64,000 nucleotides of DNA from Xylogone sp. PMI_703 (lineage: Eukaryota > Ascomycota > Leotiomycetes): NCBI GenBank assembly GCA_021399445.1, contig JAJTUQ010000001.1:7998001-8062000 (forward strand), written 5' to 3'. Position numbers and translations under genes: made by a program. Below, in pieces: positions 33,124 through 44,504 of the stretch. How positions within the stretch are numbered: position 1 is the first letter of the stretch; each line of letters opens with the position of its first letter. The notes beneath the pieces were generated by a model that searched no databases, was not told the origin of the DNA, and saw only the letters and a list, made by a program, of their open reading frames with translations.

Positions 33124-34101
33124 CTATATGGGGTTTATCATCACACTGCTTGGATCGACTTCGGGTTTCGGTGTCGTCCTCGAACCTGGTGTCCCTGGAG
33201 CGCCTACCCGTGGCGTGCTCCCGCTACCACTGCCACTACTCCCCAGGCCTCTCTTCATCATCCGGCCCAATATCCCAACCAACTCAGCCGCATCTTCGAA
33301 CATATCATCATCCATGCCTTCGGTCGCGTTATATACCTCTGCAATGGTCGCCTTGGCCAACTGTCTGCTCCGGTCGCGATCATGTAAACAATCGTATAAG
33401 AAGGCTGCATATTCGACTTTCACGCTAAGCCGTAAAGGATGAGAGCCCCAGAGCAGACGCTCAGCTAGAGCCGTTGCTTCTTGAAAGTAGGTCAAGGTAA
33501 TGGAGCGATAATCTGCTGCAGGAACGAGGAAGTTGGGAGCGAATGTTGGGGGAGGTGGTGTAATCTTGGGATCTGGAGTTCGACCACCAACGGGGCCGCC
33601 TTCTAGGGGATGAGTAGGCTGAACGGAGCTGGGACGGATCTCTTCGGGTTTTGGGGAGCCTCGATCCACGCCTTTACCTTTGTCAAGTTTCGCTGCTGCT
33701 CGAGGCGAGGTCAACCCCGGTGGTGTGGTTATCTCCTTGGGTTGCCTCAGACTGATGGCGGGAGAATTGTGGAAGAGGACATAGAGATGGTAGTAGCTGG
33801 CACGCAGTTTGTAGGAGACCACCTTCAGCTCACCAAAGTTTGCGACCATGGGAAGAACATACTCCTCGAGCAGCTTTAGTCCTTCGCGAGCATACCAGAT
33901 GATGCGACAGTAGAGATCCAAGGATTTTGTGTTGCGAGTGGTATCTAGCCGACGAAGCTTCCTTGCCTTGATGACTTTCTCCGAAAGCATCACCAAGTTG
34001 CCTAAAATCTGGAAGAGGGTCTTTGCAAGAAAGGGATGGTCTTGTTGAATGTTTTCAGCAAACTGGCCGAGGAATTTCATGTCGACCTCGGCGGATGCCA
34101 T
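33124..34101 (-). CDS. Divergent 14-3-3-domain-like fungal protein
   Basis: An intronless minus-strand frame of 325 residues from the ATG at 34101 (MASAEVDMKFLGQFAE). The first 130 residues are helical: LFQILGNLVMLSEKVIKARK, then RRLDTTRNTKSLDLYCRIIWYAREGL with LRASYYHLYVLFHNSP. A Pro/Lys-rich linker follows (about 130-195). The second helical part has ITLTYFQEATALAERLLWG, then HPLRLSVKVEYAAFLYDCL, like the C-terminal helices of 14-3-3 proteins. A Gly/Ser/Pro tail ends it. Canonical phosphopeptide-binding residues of 14-3-3 are not obvious, so ligand binding is uncertain. This is a fungal family usually annotated 14-3-3-like. Probably cytosolic. Confidence 0.75.
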   Translation of the reverse strand: MASAEVDMKFLGQFAENIQQDHPFLAKTLFQILGNLVMLSEKVIKARKLRRLDTTRNTKSLDLYCRIIWYAREGLKLLEEYVLPMVANFGELKVVSYKLRASYYHLYVLFHNSPAISLRQPKEITTPPGLTSPRAAAKLDKGKGVDRGSPKPEEIRPSSVQPTHPLEGGPVGGRTPDPKITPPPPTFAPNFLVPAADYRSITLTYFQEATALAERLLWGSHPLRLSVKVEYAAFLYDCLHDRDRSRQLAKATIAEVYNATEGMDDDMFEDAAELVGILGRMMKRGLGSSGSGSGSTPRVGAPGTPGSRTTPKPEVDPSSVMINPI

Positions 34102-37100
34102 TGCTGATAGAGTCTGTTGGCACAACAAACAAGCGTGTCCTTGTTTGGGGCCGCAGACTGGAAGTGATTATATGAGTGAGTCTCCGATGAATGATCCTTA
34201 TCGTGTTTATTCGGATCAAACTCTGAGAACTGCGAGTTAGTTATACAGATGGCTTGATCGGCTGACAAAGGGGTATCTCTGCTTCTGGGGAAAGGGATGA
34301 TGTAGCGAAATGTCTGGGGCGTGACAAAAGCAACGATCGGGCCTAGAGAGGTGAAGTAGAAGAGAATGAACAAAGCTGAAACATACCAGAAGTGAATTAT
34401 CAGACGGTCGAAGCCGTCTGGATGGCTGCTGACGGGTCTTCTCTGACCCTCCAGCCTCGTAACAGAAGCTGTTATGCTCTTTATGTAAGAGCTGGGGATA
34501 GCGTCAACAACAGCTGATCCCTCAGCCACTTCCTTGGCACTTAACCAAAATAAAAATGAAAACTGCTAACGGACTTCGAAAGATTAGAGATTGATAAATT
34601 AAGGGCCGAATATTTTAGAGACCCGAGATTTTGGGGGTGGTGGGTGATGTATGTGTTTGGGGGATACTGTATGTGTGAGATCACCTCGGCGATGATGCTC
34701 TTCCGTATTAGTGACGACTTGTCGTCCAATGTCAAACGTCAAAATTATACTAGGAACTGTCAGACCAACGACTGCAAAGTCTGGATGGAAGCGCAATAAT
34801 AGGACCTGATGGGTCTTCCACCAGCCAATTGAGCATCACTGACCACTATATTACAGGATGACCTCGCGGCCCCCAGGCGCCGACTTCCAGCGCAACTGAG
34901 AACCAATAGGTTGGCGGCTGCGGGCCAGGACAGCTCGAGAGTTCAGCAGACGCTCGCCGCGAGCCCGGTAATCCTTCGACCAAAGACTCTGCTAAGCGCA
35001 CAAAGCATCTTCGACTCCCTCAGAATGCGATCATGACTTCTGAGAGAGCGGCGGTTTTGCGCAAGGGCGGTGACTAGATAGTATGGCGCGAGGTTCCTTG
35101 GAGTGAGACGTTCTCGATACCTGAGGTCACGAAGCCACAACGATGGCCAGCGAGCTGCGACGCTTTGAGCCCAACAGAAAAGCCAATTGCGCCGGGCCAG
35201 CGCAAGAAATATGTACAACTGAGGGCCGACTTATGCGACCGAAGATCGAGAAGATTCTTGAGAGGCTTTGCAGGCCACTGGAGAACGAGCGGATGACGGC
35301 GACGCGTCTAGAGCAGGAAAGAGATGTACCCACGCGGTCAGAGGAAAGAGCACTACTCAAATAGCTGGCGCTGGCAAGGAAAAGGGAAGAAAAGAGAAGC
35401 AGAAGAGAGAATTCCAGCAGGCCAGGGAATTCTAGGTTCGCAAAAGTCGATTGCCCCCTCCTTATGCAGCGAAACCGTCCCAGAAGTCTGATCTAAATGC
35501 CGAATCGCTGTAGCTGCATATTGTTGGCGTTGATGATTGCTGCACGATACGTGGCAGACGGGGCGGCCTTGGTGCCTCAAAGGGGCCAGCGCATCTCCAC
35601 CCCCAAGAGAAAGTCTCAGGCGCGTCATTGCCGCCGTCCCAATCTGGACGTCATCCTACCTGCTCACGGTTCCATTCTGCACCCATCGAGCTCTACATTG
35701 GTTGCGGTCAACGATGGGGACAGCTCTCTGATCGAGACTTGCCCTCTGCGATGGACGAAACATGTTGGGGATGAAGCACGCCTAGCCCTGATGCGGCTGC
35801 CATGCAGCTGGCTCCAGTGCGCTGGTAGGGCTACGAGCATCTTCACCGCTCCTACTGGACAATGGCCGCGTCCCAGTCATGCAACCACTGCGGACCCTTA
35901 TTAGGGTTCGCTGGTCCCAGGAATCCAATAATAGCAGGAAGGAGCCATCTCCACGAAGGGGGCTGGTCACTGGGAGGCTAGAGCCCTCATGGCCTCAACT
36001 GCTCAAATACCAACGTCCTCGCTCGCCGGCACTGGTCCCAGCCTCCTCGTTATTCCCAGCCGGCTTGGGGGCGACCATCACGACCATCGCGGCCATCGCC
36101 ACCATCTTCTGAGGCTGATTGTCCCTAGGATTCCAGCAAGTGTGTCGCTCTGCCGGTTGCCAACGCATCGATGACGCTGGACTTCGGGTGACGCAAAGGC
36201 GCCGTCGCTGGGCCTGGATATATGCGGCCGGCCTCCTGGTTTTCTGCCTCCTGCCCTCCTGCCTTGTGCCCGGTTTCTCTTTTCCCTCGCTGCTGTTCTG
36301 TCTCTTCAATGCTTTCTTCCTCCTCCCAACCCGTCTGGTCTGATGCCGTTTGCTGGATGCGGTATGTTAAGCGGGCCACCAGCATGAAGCTCCGCAGGCT
36401 CTGGAATTGGCGGTGAGAGAGCTTCCAGATTCGCCAACTTTACGCGACCGGTTTCTTTCAATGCGAGCTGCTTGGGTGCCGCGGGGAGTTCGCTCTGATG
36501 GCGCGAGGGCGCTTCTTCAGGGTGTGGTTCTCACGGTTCGGTGCGTGCGGCTGCTTCCGCTGGAGGAGCACGTGCGGCTCCCAAGCGGGCAGTGTTCGGC
36601 TCATCTCAAGATAACAGCGTTGATTAGTGAGGGACGATGAGACGAATGGAGAGATTCTGGTGTCTTACTTCAAAACAACCTCACATGCGTGAGTTGCATA
36701 AGCAGCAAGTGCTTTGTCTCATGTTTTCTACTTCGCATCAGCGTCGCTGATATGCTTCTTTTGTGTCTCATTTGTTTTTTCCCTTTTCGTCTGAGCATCC
36801 GCCGGCCGCTTTGATCAGGATGGGTTTTGTGTTGCTACGCTGTCCTTTTCAGTTCATTTCCTAGGCTCTCCTCCCAATGATCCCCAACAATATCTGCAAC
36901 GGGTCCACCTATATTGTGCTAGATTTGAGGTAAGCTGAGTAGTGCCTGTATCCCGCGTTCCATTTGAAGGTTGGTTATTCCAGGCGATTTATGAGGCGAG
37001 ATTGCCTCGCTGAAGGTTCTTCATGTTGCGCAGATTGGCCGTGCTTGTCATATCATCCCATCCCCATGTGATCTCAGTCAGATTTTTGCTTCTTTTCTTT

Positions 37101-37694
37101 CCTGCGGATAAGCAAACAACTTCACAAACACAATTCTGGCCCGGAAATCATCTTACAAGTTCAAGGATCACCCAACAAATGGGGCCCGGTAAAGAATTCC
37201 GGAGCAAACAGATGATGTACCGAGATGCAATAAGTGAGCAAAATGCCGGCTTTTAGTTAAAGCATCCGCAGTGTGGGACAACGGGACGTAATTCTTTGAG
37301 CATCGCTTTACAGTTCTATACGCTACACGTTGATCTCTCCTCCAATCTGGGATTCTTCCCGAATGTGTAGCAGAAATGGATGCATATAGCCACCGATGTG
37401 AGATTCTATATTAGAGAGTAGTATCATAAAACATCTGTCATGGTATAAGTGTTTTTTATTTTCCATTTCTCTCTCCATTGCTGCTTATAGCTCTGCTATG
37501 TCATTCAATACTTGGGCTACAGCGGAGGGCGTGCAACGTCAAACACCTTGATCTTTGAAAACTCCGTTCGGATCTTCCAAACGCTATAATTAGGTCCTTC
37601 GGGATCAAACACAATTCTTTGATCGGAATTACCCTTCGAGATTGGACATAAGGGCCAGTATCGCCTCATCAATTCGATCCTCTACATCTGAGAT
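34102..37694. other. Gene-poor stretch with GC-rich patch
   Basis: 3.6 kb with no gene I can support. 34102-34850 is the promoter side of the 14-3-3-like gene. From about 34860 to 36640 the sequence is clearly richer in G+C than its surroundings, with many stop-interrupted frames; a charged frame at 35143-35364 and its continuation past a stop (Glu/Arg/Lys-rich) look like coiled coil. This may be a decayed mobile element or old gene. 36640-37694 is ordinary AT-rich sequence. Confidence 0.4.
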
Positions 37695-37916
37695 ATGTGT
37701 TACTGGTATGCGCATCTGTTTTCCTGTCGACATGTGAGCTATGCACTCGGAAAGTACTGTCCATCCGGAAGTCTGATCCAGACTCCATGTCAGAAGCGAG
37801 ATATCTGGCAAACTATCCGCGTATGGGAAGACTGTGAAGAGTGCACCTGTGCAGTGGACTGCGATGCTTCACAGACGAGCATAAGGACAAAGAAGCCAAT
37901 TAAGAAAGGGAGGTGA
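37695..37916 (+). CDS. Small cysteine-rich fungal protein (8 Cys)
   Basis: A 73-residue frame; a stop two codons before the ATG fixes the start unless there is an upstream exon. Cysteines at 2, 11, 22, 32, 47, 50, 52 and 56 with His7 and His13. The pattern YAHLFSCRHVSYALGKYC, then GSLIQTPCQKR, IW and DCEEC, resembles a family of small fungal proteins that I recognise only as hypothetical. There is no signal peptide, so the cysteines would more likely bind zinc than form disulfides (inference). The end is basic (TKKPIKKGR). It stands alone, with no close neighbour within 1 kb. Confidence 0.55.
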   Translation: MCYWYAHLFSCRHVSYALGKYCPSGSLIQTPCQKRDIWQTIRVWEDCEECTCAVDCDASQTSIRTKKPIKKGR

Positions 37917-38997
37917 CTATTACGTATCTGCACCTCATCTATTCGTTTAGAAGTGAGGATGAGAGGGCTGGGCATAAACGGCGTAAAGGGGGTTGGAGTT
38001 TCGAGTTATTTGAGTATTTCAAAGGGGCTATAGGTGGCAGTATATATGGTAATTCCTAATTAGGTTTTAATGATCTAATAATTTATCTTGTTCAATTTCT
38101 GGTCATTGATTCGTGTGGCCTTTGGTATGAAAGCCGTTGGGGTTGGATAGCATCGTTGCGCCTCATCACAATTCTCAACTACACATACAAGTTAACACAA
38201 ATCGTTTCCCAATATGTAATTAAGAATAAGCTCTGAGATATAAAGTACAAGTAGTTGCGATATGCTTAATCCTTGGATCAATAAGGTTAAAGTTTGAGAG
38301 CAACCTTTTAAGGCGGGGTATCAGGCCCGATATTCGTCAACCTCTCCCAACTCTTAGCTTTGCAAAGCACCAAAAAGCTAACTTCAACGTCGCAACACAA
38401 ATATCCTCCTATCTTTGCTGACGTATAGTGATACGTACCATCATGCACAAAAACTAAACAACTCATCTCCGGATTCCACAATATTACGAGTCCCCTTCCA
38501 CTCAGTCCCAATAACCTGGGGTCTTTATCTCGCAGCCTGAACCTAAAACCCAGGCTGCCGTTTAACAACCGCAGTCCATTTTCCCGAACCTGACACAAGC
38601 GCAATTTCCAAGCCTGAGGCGAAGATACACTACAGAATTAAGGTTCACCAACCTTCCTAATCCGGAAAACTTGCTATTGCTTAGGTCAGAAGCGTGTCGT
38701 CTGCTTACGACTTCACGTCTCTTTCGCGATGACGACTTTGGAACGTTTCCATCACACGGTGTCTGTACGGCATACAACCTTGTGAGAGCGGGTCTTTTCT
38801 TTTCAATAGATTTGTATAGTATATACGGTATATATACTTGACCTGTTTTCCGGTATGGATTAGCATCATAGAGGAGCAAGCATCATCTTAAGTTTTAGGT
38901 GAGCTCAATTGAGAGCGATCTTGAGTAAGAGAGTTTGGGTGTTTGGATATTTGGTTGTTCTTCTTCATCCTCTTCAGCATCACTAGAATTTAGAATC
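37917..38997. other. Intergenic (1.1 kb)
   Basis: Between the cysteine-rich ORF and the MFS gene. Minus-strand frames at 38308-38879 show no recognisable content. Nothing else seen; the right end is the transporter leader. Confidence 0.5.
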
Positions 38998-40917
38998 ATG
39001 GTTGGATCTCAGGGTTCTGCTGAATGGCGGCAAACGCATGATGATGAGCATGATGTCAATCGTGCAACGGAAACGTCTCCATTACTTGGACAGTCAACTT
39101 CACAGCCATCAGCACCCGTTACATCTTCTCCAGCGACTTGGAGATCTTTTCTTCAACATCATACGGTTACTTTATGCGTTATTATGATCTTGTGTCTTGA
39201 AACAGGGGGTTATGTTCAGCTTGCTCCGGTGAATAAGATCTTGGAGGGGATTATCTGTCGGGATTTCTACCCTGAGATGGCGGGTGCGAATCCGCTTGCC
39301 GTCTCTGAGGATCCGAGGTGTAAGGATACTGCGGTGGAGAGTAAGCTTGCTATGTTAAGAGGATGGCAGGCTACGCTTGAGTGCATCCCTGGTAGGTCAC
39401 TATGAATTTGATATCAAGATGCGAGCGGAAGTATTGATGACTTTTAGGTATAATCACTGGTGTGCCATACGGTTTGCTTTCAGACAAGTATGGACGAAAA
39501 GTGGTCATGATTCTCTCGTTAACAGGCATTATTCTTGGTATTATGTGGTTTGCGGCAGTGTGTAAGTTCGAAGGATCTAGTCTGAATTACTCAATGCTAA
39601 TGCGTTTAGGCTGGTGGTCTAATGTATTTCCTGTTTGGGTGACTTTAACTGCTCCCGCATTCAGTTTCATTGGAGGAGGAACCCAAATCTTTGTTGCAAG
39701 TCTCTACACCGTGGTTGCTGATGTGGTCCCCGATGATGAAAGGTGAGCAAATCCGAGCACCCCAATTACCAATGAATACATACTCTTGTGAAATATGGAG
39801 AAAAGTTATTGATTTTACTTAGGGCTACAAACTTTTTCCGTCTAGGAGCTGGTGTGCTTGTAGGTGAGCTGATAAGCAACTCAGTCAGTGGGGCTTTGAC
39901 AGACAAGCATCCATGGTCTGCCATTTTCTTAGGCATGGGACTATTGTTTGTGGGTCTTTTTATTGCCTGTATCATTCCTGAAACTCTTCACCTTGCAGAG
40001 GCAAAGAAGAATCATCCAGACATCGCCACCACTACAGAAGGCGAGGATTCTCAGACGGGTCGCAACGAGCAGGCTCCTAGTGGTGACGAAGAGAAAGCCT
40101 GGCACCACTTCATCTCCTCTACTTTTGTGAAGCTGAAAGCTGCAACGCAATTTGTGACAGGCCACCGGCACATTCCGCTGCTCCTCCTCACGTGCATTGT
40201 CTCTGTATTTGGTCGCTATATCCAGGAATTGGTGTTACAATATGTTACTAAAAGATTGAACTGGACTTGGTCGCAGGTATATATCCCAAATTGCTCTTTA
40301 TTTGGAAAGATCCTTATTAATGTTTAGGCTGCATATCTCATGACGGTACGCTCAGCAGCAAACTTACTGAATCTGGTGGTTATACTTCCGTTTATCAGCA
40401 ATTATCTTATTACTCATCTGTTGATGACGACAAAACTCAAGGACCTCTGGCTTGTACGCATGAGCAGCGTCCTCCTTGTATCTGGTAGTTATGCAATCGG
40501 TTTATCAGGTCATCCTATTCCTTTGACAATTGGTATGAACTCTGGGACCCGAATTTGCTATGAGTAAACTTAACTCACATAACTTTACGATTAGGACTAG
40601 TTATATACGCCATGGGTGGCGGTTTTGGTTTTCTTGTTAGGAGTTTAATCACTTCGATGGTCGAGCCGCATTATGTCGCGACCTTGTATAATATCATAGC
40701 AATTTGCGAAGCGGCAGGTATTATGTCGGCTGGGCCGGCACTCTCTGCTTCGTTTAGACGGGGACTCCAGTTAGGGGGTGCATGGATTGGTTTACCATTC
40801 TTCATCTCTGGTACTTTGTTTGCCATCTGTGCAACCGTTGTGTGGTCATTGAGGGTGAAGGACGTAAACGAGGATAATAACGATGAGGAAAGTTTGGACG
40901 GTGAACAGGATATTTAA
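38998..40917 (+). CDS. MFS transporter
   Basis: Six exons, 38998-39391, 39448-39561, 39610-39742, 39823-40276, 40328-40532 and 40595-40917, give 540 residues. The N-terminus is acidic with ETSPLLGQ, as in several fungal MFS exporters. Motif A is present as GLLSDKYGRKVV. About 12 membrane segments follow, with a long polar middle loop (about 265-300), and an acidic tail (EDNNDEESLDGEQDI). Intron 2 (39562-39609) is 48 nt, a multiple of three without stops, so it can be misread as exon; donor gtaagt, branch gctaat and acceptor tttag all support it. Substrate unknown. The BVMO gene downstream is a possible metabolic neighbour. Confidence 0.88.
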
Positions 40918-41305
40918 GAGAAAAGGAGTATACTTTTGAGGGCAGTAATGCTAATAATACTGAGGATGCTTGGGCTGGAACAAAATAGAAAATAAGAGAT
41001 ATACGAGTTGCATTGGTATACGGTGGATAGGATTACTGAGTTTAGGGGGTATATACACGCAAGGAAACAGATAAGGTTGCTTGTAGTCACTTCAGGAAAC
41101 AAAATATAAAATCTGTGGTATATGCCACTTAATACTCTCGATTTGCTCAATATAGTACTAGTAATTTTTTCTCCTGTCACCTCCGCTTTAGTTCCCAGAG
41201 GTAAGTAATAGCTGCTTTAACCTGAGTCGAGAGTAAGCAAATCCTGAGTAAACCTGAGTGGATCCTGGGTAAAGCCCCTGAATTAGAGCCCAGGCGGAGT
41301 CTGAA
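40918..41305. other. Intergenic (388 bp)
   Basis: 3' flank of the MFS gene. A degenerate short tandem array of cctgagt/cctgggt units lies at 41220-41275. Nothing else seen. Confidence 0.5.
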
Positions 41306-41512
41306 CTAGTCGTTCATTATCCCTGTCGGAGATCCTGTGCAAGATACGCCACATCCACAGCAGGCAAAAGATAAGCCCACAGCAGTCCATGTTTCAGACT
41401 GAGCGTAGCATAGGTCATAATCCGCATCGCTATGCCAATGCAATTCACTGGAATTATTTTGCGGGCATTCATAATCATCGGATCCCTGGGCTGGATGTGC
41501 GAGTAGCATTGT
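41306..41512 (-). CDS. Possible small cysteine-rich protein (fragment or missing first exon)
   Basis: The minus-strand frame is open from 41557, but its first ATG is at 41512, giving 68 residues that start MLLAHPAQGSDDYECPQ. Six cysteines lie in the last 55 residues (YEC, LC, ACCGC, SC), and the stretch TWTAVGLSFACCGCGVSC looks protein-like. Residues before the ATG are hydrophobic (TTIITLGIYGTMLLAHPA), which would suit a signal peptide if an upstream exon supplied the start; I could not find one. It could also be a pseudogene of a secreted protein. Not identified. Confidence 0.35.
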   Translation of the reverse strand, partial: TMLLAHPAQGSDDYECPQNNSSELHWHSDADYDLCYAQSETWTAVGLSFACCGCGVSCTGSPTGIMND

Positions 41513-41557
41513 ACCATATATTCCTAGTGTAATAATTGTTGTATGGGCATAGGACAA

Positions 41558-41957
41558 GTGCTGGAAACTTGGATGTATCGTATTGTAGTAGTAGCTCGTA
41601 GGTTAAGTATGATCATCTCGGAACATATGGGGGCCAAGGCCAATAGCATCAGAATAATTGATCATAAACCGCCCAGCTAGAATCAACTGTAGGGTGAAAC
41701 AAAAGCTGTATATCATTAAGGGCATGGTCGTAGATAGAAAGGTCAATTATCCCGGCGCGATATTTCGGCCCGTTAGGATATAAATTTTTTTTATACTGGT
41801 TCAGTGGTCATATGGCGAGGTGGCTATTTAGATAAGATGATATTTGTCAAACTGGCTTTCGAATTCTGTCACTTCGCTGTATGTGAAAATTACGCACTTA
41901 AAGTCAGTTCAAGTAGCAGGAGCCCCTCAGTGACAGTCCATCGCGTCTTCAGCTACC
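41558..41957. other. Intergenic (400 bp)
   Basis: Ordinary AT-rich spacer between the small cysteine-rich frame and the F-box/LRR gene. Nothing seen. Confidence 0.5.
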
Positions 41958-43754
41958 TCAATAATGTGGCACCCAAGAATTTTGCGGAGTTGGTCCTTTC
42001 CAAGCTACCTGCATGCCTTCTCGTGATACCTGAACGACCCCATTTCGAGAAATGCCAAATCGTTCGCCCGAGAGCAAGCTCCCAATCTTAGAGACCACCC
42101 TATCAGTCCGCCTATCGGATTGCCTGGGTATGTAGTCTTCCGGATTCTTGCCGCGCTTCAGCGCGAGTTGTAAGGCCTCGTTCTCGATGGCACTGAGGTG
42201 TGGACACGTCGTAACGTGAATCCCCTCGGACGCTTCGTCGTCGCGCTCAGACAGAGAGCACAGAAAAGCCGAAGAATTATACCTCGACCAAAATGCCTCT
42301 GGAGTGACGAACCCGAAGCCGACATCTCGAGGCGATCCGGAGAAGACACGTAGTTCCTGAAGATGCGGTGGCCGAGACACTGAGTGATCCCAGAGATGCC
42401 TGAAAATCATGTCGCAAGATGAGAAAGTGACGTATGGCTGCACAGGGCTGCTGTCGGAATTCCTTCCCAACTCGAACCAAAGGCTCAAAGTCTTCAGTCG
42501 GGGGAAGGATGCTATGATATCGAATACTTCGTACGGCCAATCCCCATCTCTGGCCAAGTCGATATGGAGCTCTTCAAGATACTGACACTGGTCGCGAATG
42601 GCTCGCAAAGACTCAGCGTCCACCGTCTTTGCTCTCCACATGCCATTCCAGTCCTCTTTCCTGTGTAGCTGCAGGGATCTCAATTGATTGCCATGTCTCA
42701 GCACGCTGTCGATGCCGATGGTCTCTAGAGTGGGCGCCCTGATCCGCTCGAGCCTCGAAGGGATTTGTGCATAAAAGGCTCTGATTTCTGTATTGTCTTC
42801 TGATGCAAGGATATCGACTTCCTTAAGCGCAGTCAGGTGCTGCTGGAATTTCATGGCAAGCCGAACTGAAGTGGTCCGCAACCGCCGGAGACGACTCCAG
42901 TCGAAGGTACCTGCCCAGTAGTCCTCCTCGTATTGCGTTCCTTGGTAACCATCCCAATAACAAAAGCGCAAGGCTACTTCTTTAGCCGCAGGACGGCCGA
43001 AAGGGTATTCTATGAGCTCCAAGACTTCTAGGGGTGGCGGGCGTTCGCCATCTTTGAAGCCACACCCGAGGTAGGTCGGACCTGGGCCGTAGACTACGCA
43101 CCCAGACCGTGGCTGATGGATGTCGAGTTTAAGAATACGTAAGTTCAAGCAGGAGAGCAAGATATCTTTCAGGGACTCAGTCACTCGTAAGCAGTGACGC
43201 GGATCTGTGTAGGTGGCATTGATGTCGAGCGAGTAGAGGTTGACAACGCCTTTCAACCGCTTGAGAGTGAGGCATTCCACGTTGTCCGGAGGAGAAACAA
43301 CGACGTACAAACGAACGTCCCGGCACTTCTGAATCGCGTCGAGCATTACCGCGGGCACGTCGTTCGAGGTGATGGTGATATCTTTTAGGCCACTCATCCT
43401 GGGTACAAGATCGGCCAAAAGCGGCCACGAATGGCTTTGATCTTTCGCTACATTGTCTGTCACTCTTAGGGACCTGACTGCGGATAGCAGCTGCTTGTCG
43501 TTTATGAGCTTTAGGCGTTTGCACGCAGCGGAGGAGTGGTCGAATTCCACTTCCCGGTAGTGACATTGCTGGGCAAGCTTGCGGAACGACGAGTGTACGA
43601 GGCCCAGGGACACGACAGAATGAGGACTTGTCTGCTGGAGCTCGTCCAATATCATTATTACGATATCATCGCCAACATTCAGCAACGACAAAGAGTCTTG
43701 ACGAGCAGTAGCCGGGTTGCCCATATTCGCGCTGCGACGACGCCCAAAGATCAT
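41958..43754 (-). CDS. F-box-like/leucine-rich repeat protein
   Basis: An intronless minus-strand gene of 598 residues from the ATG at 43754 (MIFGRRRSANMG). Near residues 20-60 an F-box-like segment reads LSLLNVGDDIVIMILDELQ, then LGLVHSSFRKLAQQCHYREV. The rest is a run of irregular leucine-rich repeats of about 25-40 residues (LRSLRVTDN, LRILKLDIH, LEELHIDLA, LKTLSLWFE, LQELRVFSG), as in fungal F-box proteins that deliver substrates to SCF ligases via SKP1. The gene is visibly richer in G+C than its neighbours. Target unknown. A frame extension upstream has no ATG. Confidence 0.75.
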   Translation of the reverse strand: MIFGRRRSANMGNPATARQDSLSLLNVGDDIVIMILDELQQTSPHSVVSLGLVHSSFRKLAQQCHYREVEFDHSSAACKRLKLINDKQLLSAVRSLRVTDNVAKDQSHSWPLLADLVPRMSGLKDITITSNDVPAVMLDAIQKCRDVRLYVVVSPPDNVECLTLKRLKGVVNLYSLDINATYTDPRHCLRVTESLKDILLSCLNLRILKLDIHQPRSGCVVYGPGPTYLGCGFKDGERPPPLEVLELIEYPFGRPAAKEVALRFCYWDGYQGTQYEEDYWAGTFDWSRLRRLRTTSVRLAMKFQQHLTALKEVDILASEDNTEIRAFYAQIPSRLERIRAPTLETIGIDSVLRHGNQLRSLQLHRKEDWNGMWRAKTVDAESLRAIRDQCQYLEELHIDLARDGDWPYEVFDIIASFPRLKTLSLWFELGRNSDSSPVQPYVTFSSCDMIFRHLWDHSVSRPPHLQELRVFSGSPRDVGFGFVTPEAFWSRYNSSAFLCSLSERDDEASEGIHVTTCPHLSAIENEALQLALKRGKNPEDYIPRQSDRRTDRVVSKIGSLLSGERFGISRNGVVQVSREGMQVAWKGPTPQNSWVPHY

Positions 43755-43796
43755 AGCGTTGTGCTGGCTGTTCAGGCTGAAACAGAGAGTTGACAA

Positions 43797-44504
43797 AAAG
43801 AGAGTGGAGTGGTGAGGGAGGCGTCACTTATGGAGGCTCGCAAAGCTACGAGGGGTTAGGCTGGGGTGGAGCGGGGGACGCGCGGTTGATATAAATAGGA
43901 AATGATAGGATTTATACCTGATTTACTGCGGTGGCTCTGTATGAACTATTATAACTGTGAAGGATACAAAGTATGAGAGGAATGCAGTGTATGACGTCCA
44001 AGACAATGGTGCATATAGATGCACATCAACATTATTACTGATCAGTGACCATAACATTACAGCTCACTACCCGCTTAAACACCGACACAGAGCATTCTAT
44101 CCAAAAGTTCCTCATATAAAATGGCCTCAACTGCCCTTAGCAATGTGAATTTTTCTTATAAACAGTAACGACACTCCTTTGAGACAGATGTGCCCTCAAG
44201 AATGAGGATGTCACATGCCCAAGGGTGATTAGCTCCTGAGTAAGAGTAGCATGTTTACTAACCGAGGACAATGTGCAAAAGAGAATGGATTACTTTGAAA
44301 ATATAAGAGTATAATGTAAGCCGCGAATCTCTAGACAGTCTTCAATTGGTTTAGCCCAAAGCGGGTGCTCGGCTCACTGCGGCGGCTGAAAAATTGGGAA
44401 TTAAAAGGCGGGATTTAGGACTATTCCTACAGATGCTAATTGTGCTATGTTGGTTTACCAAAACGGCATTGGGATTCTGTCTCTGTTGCCTAGCTCTTCT
44501 TCCC
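43797..44504. other. Divergent intergenic (F-box gene and BVMO)
   Basis: About 700 bp between divergent genes. The right 110 bp stay open in the BVMO frame and could encode a hydrophobic N-terminal extension starting at the ATG at 44433. Otherwise nothing seen. Confidence 0.45.

Noticed and set aside
35497..35904. 135-residue plus-strand frame in the GC-rich island
   Set aside because: High G+C lowers stop frequency, so a frame of this length is expected by chance; no domain seen.
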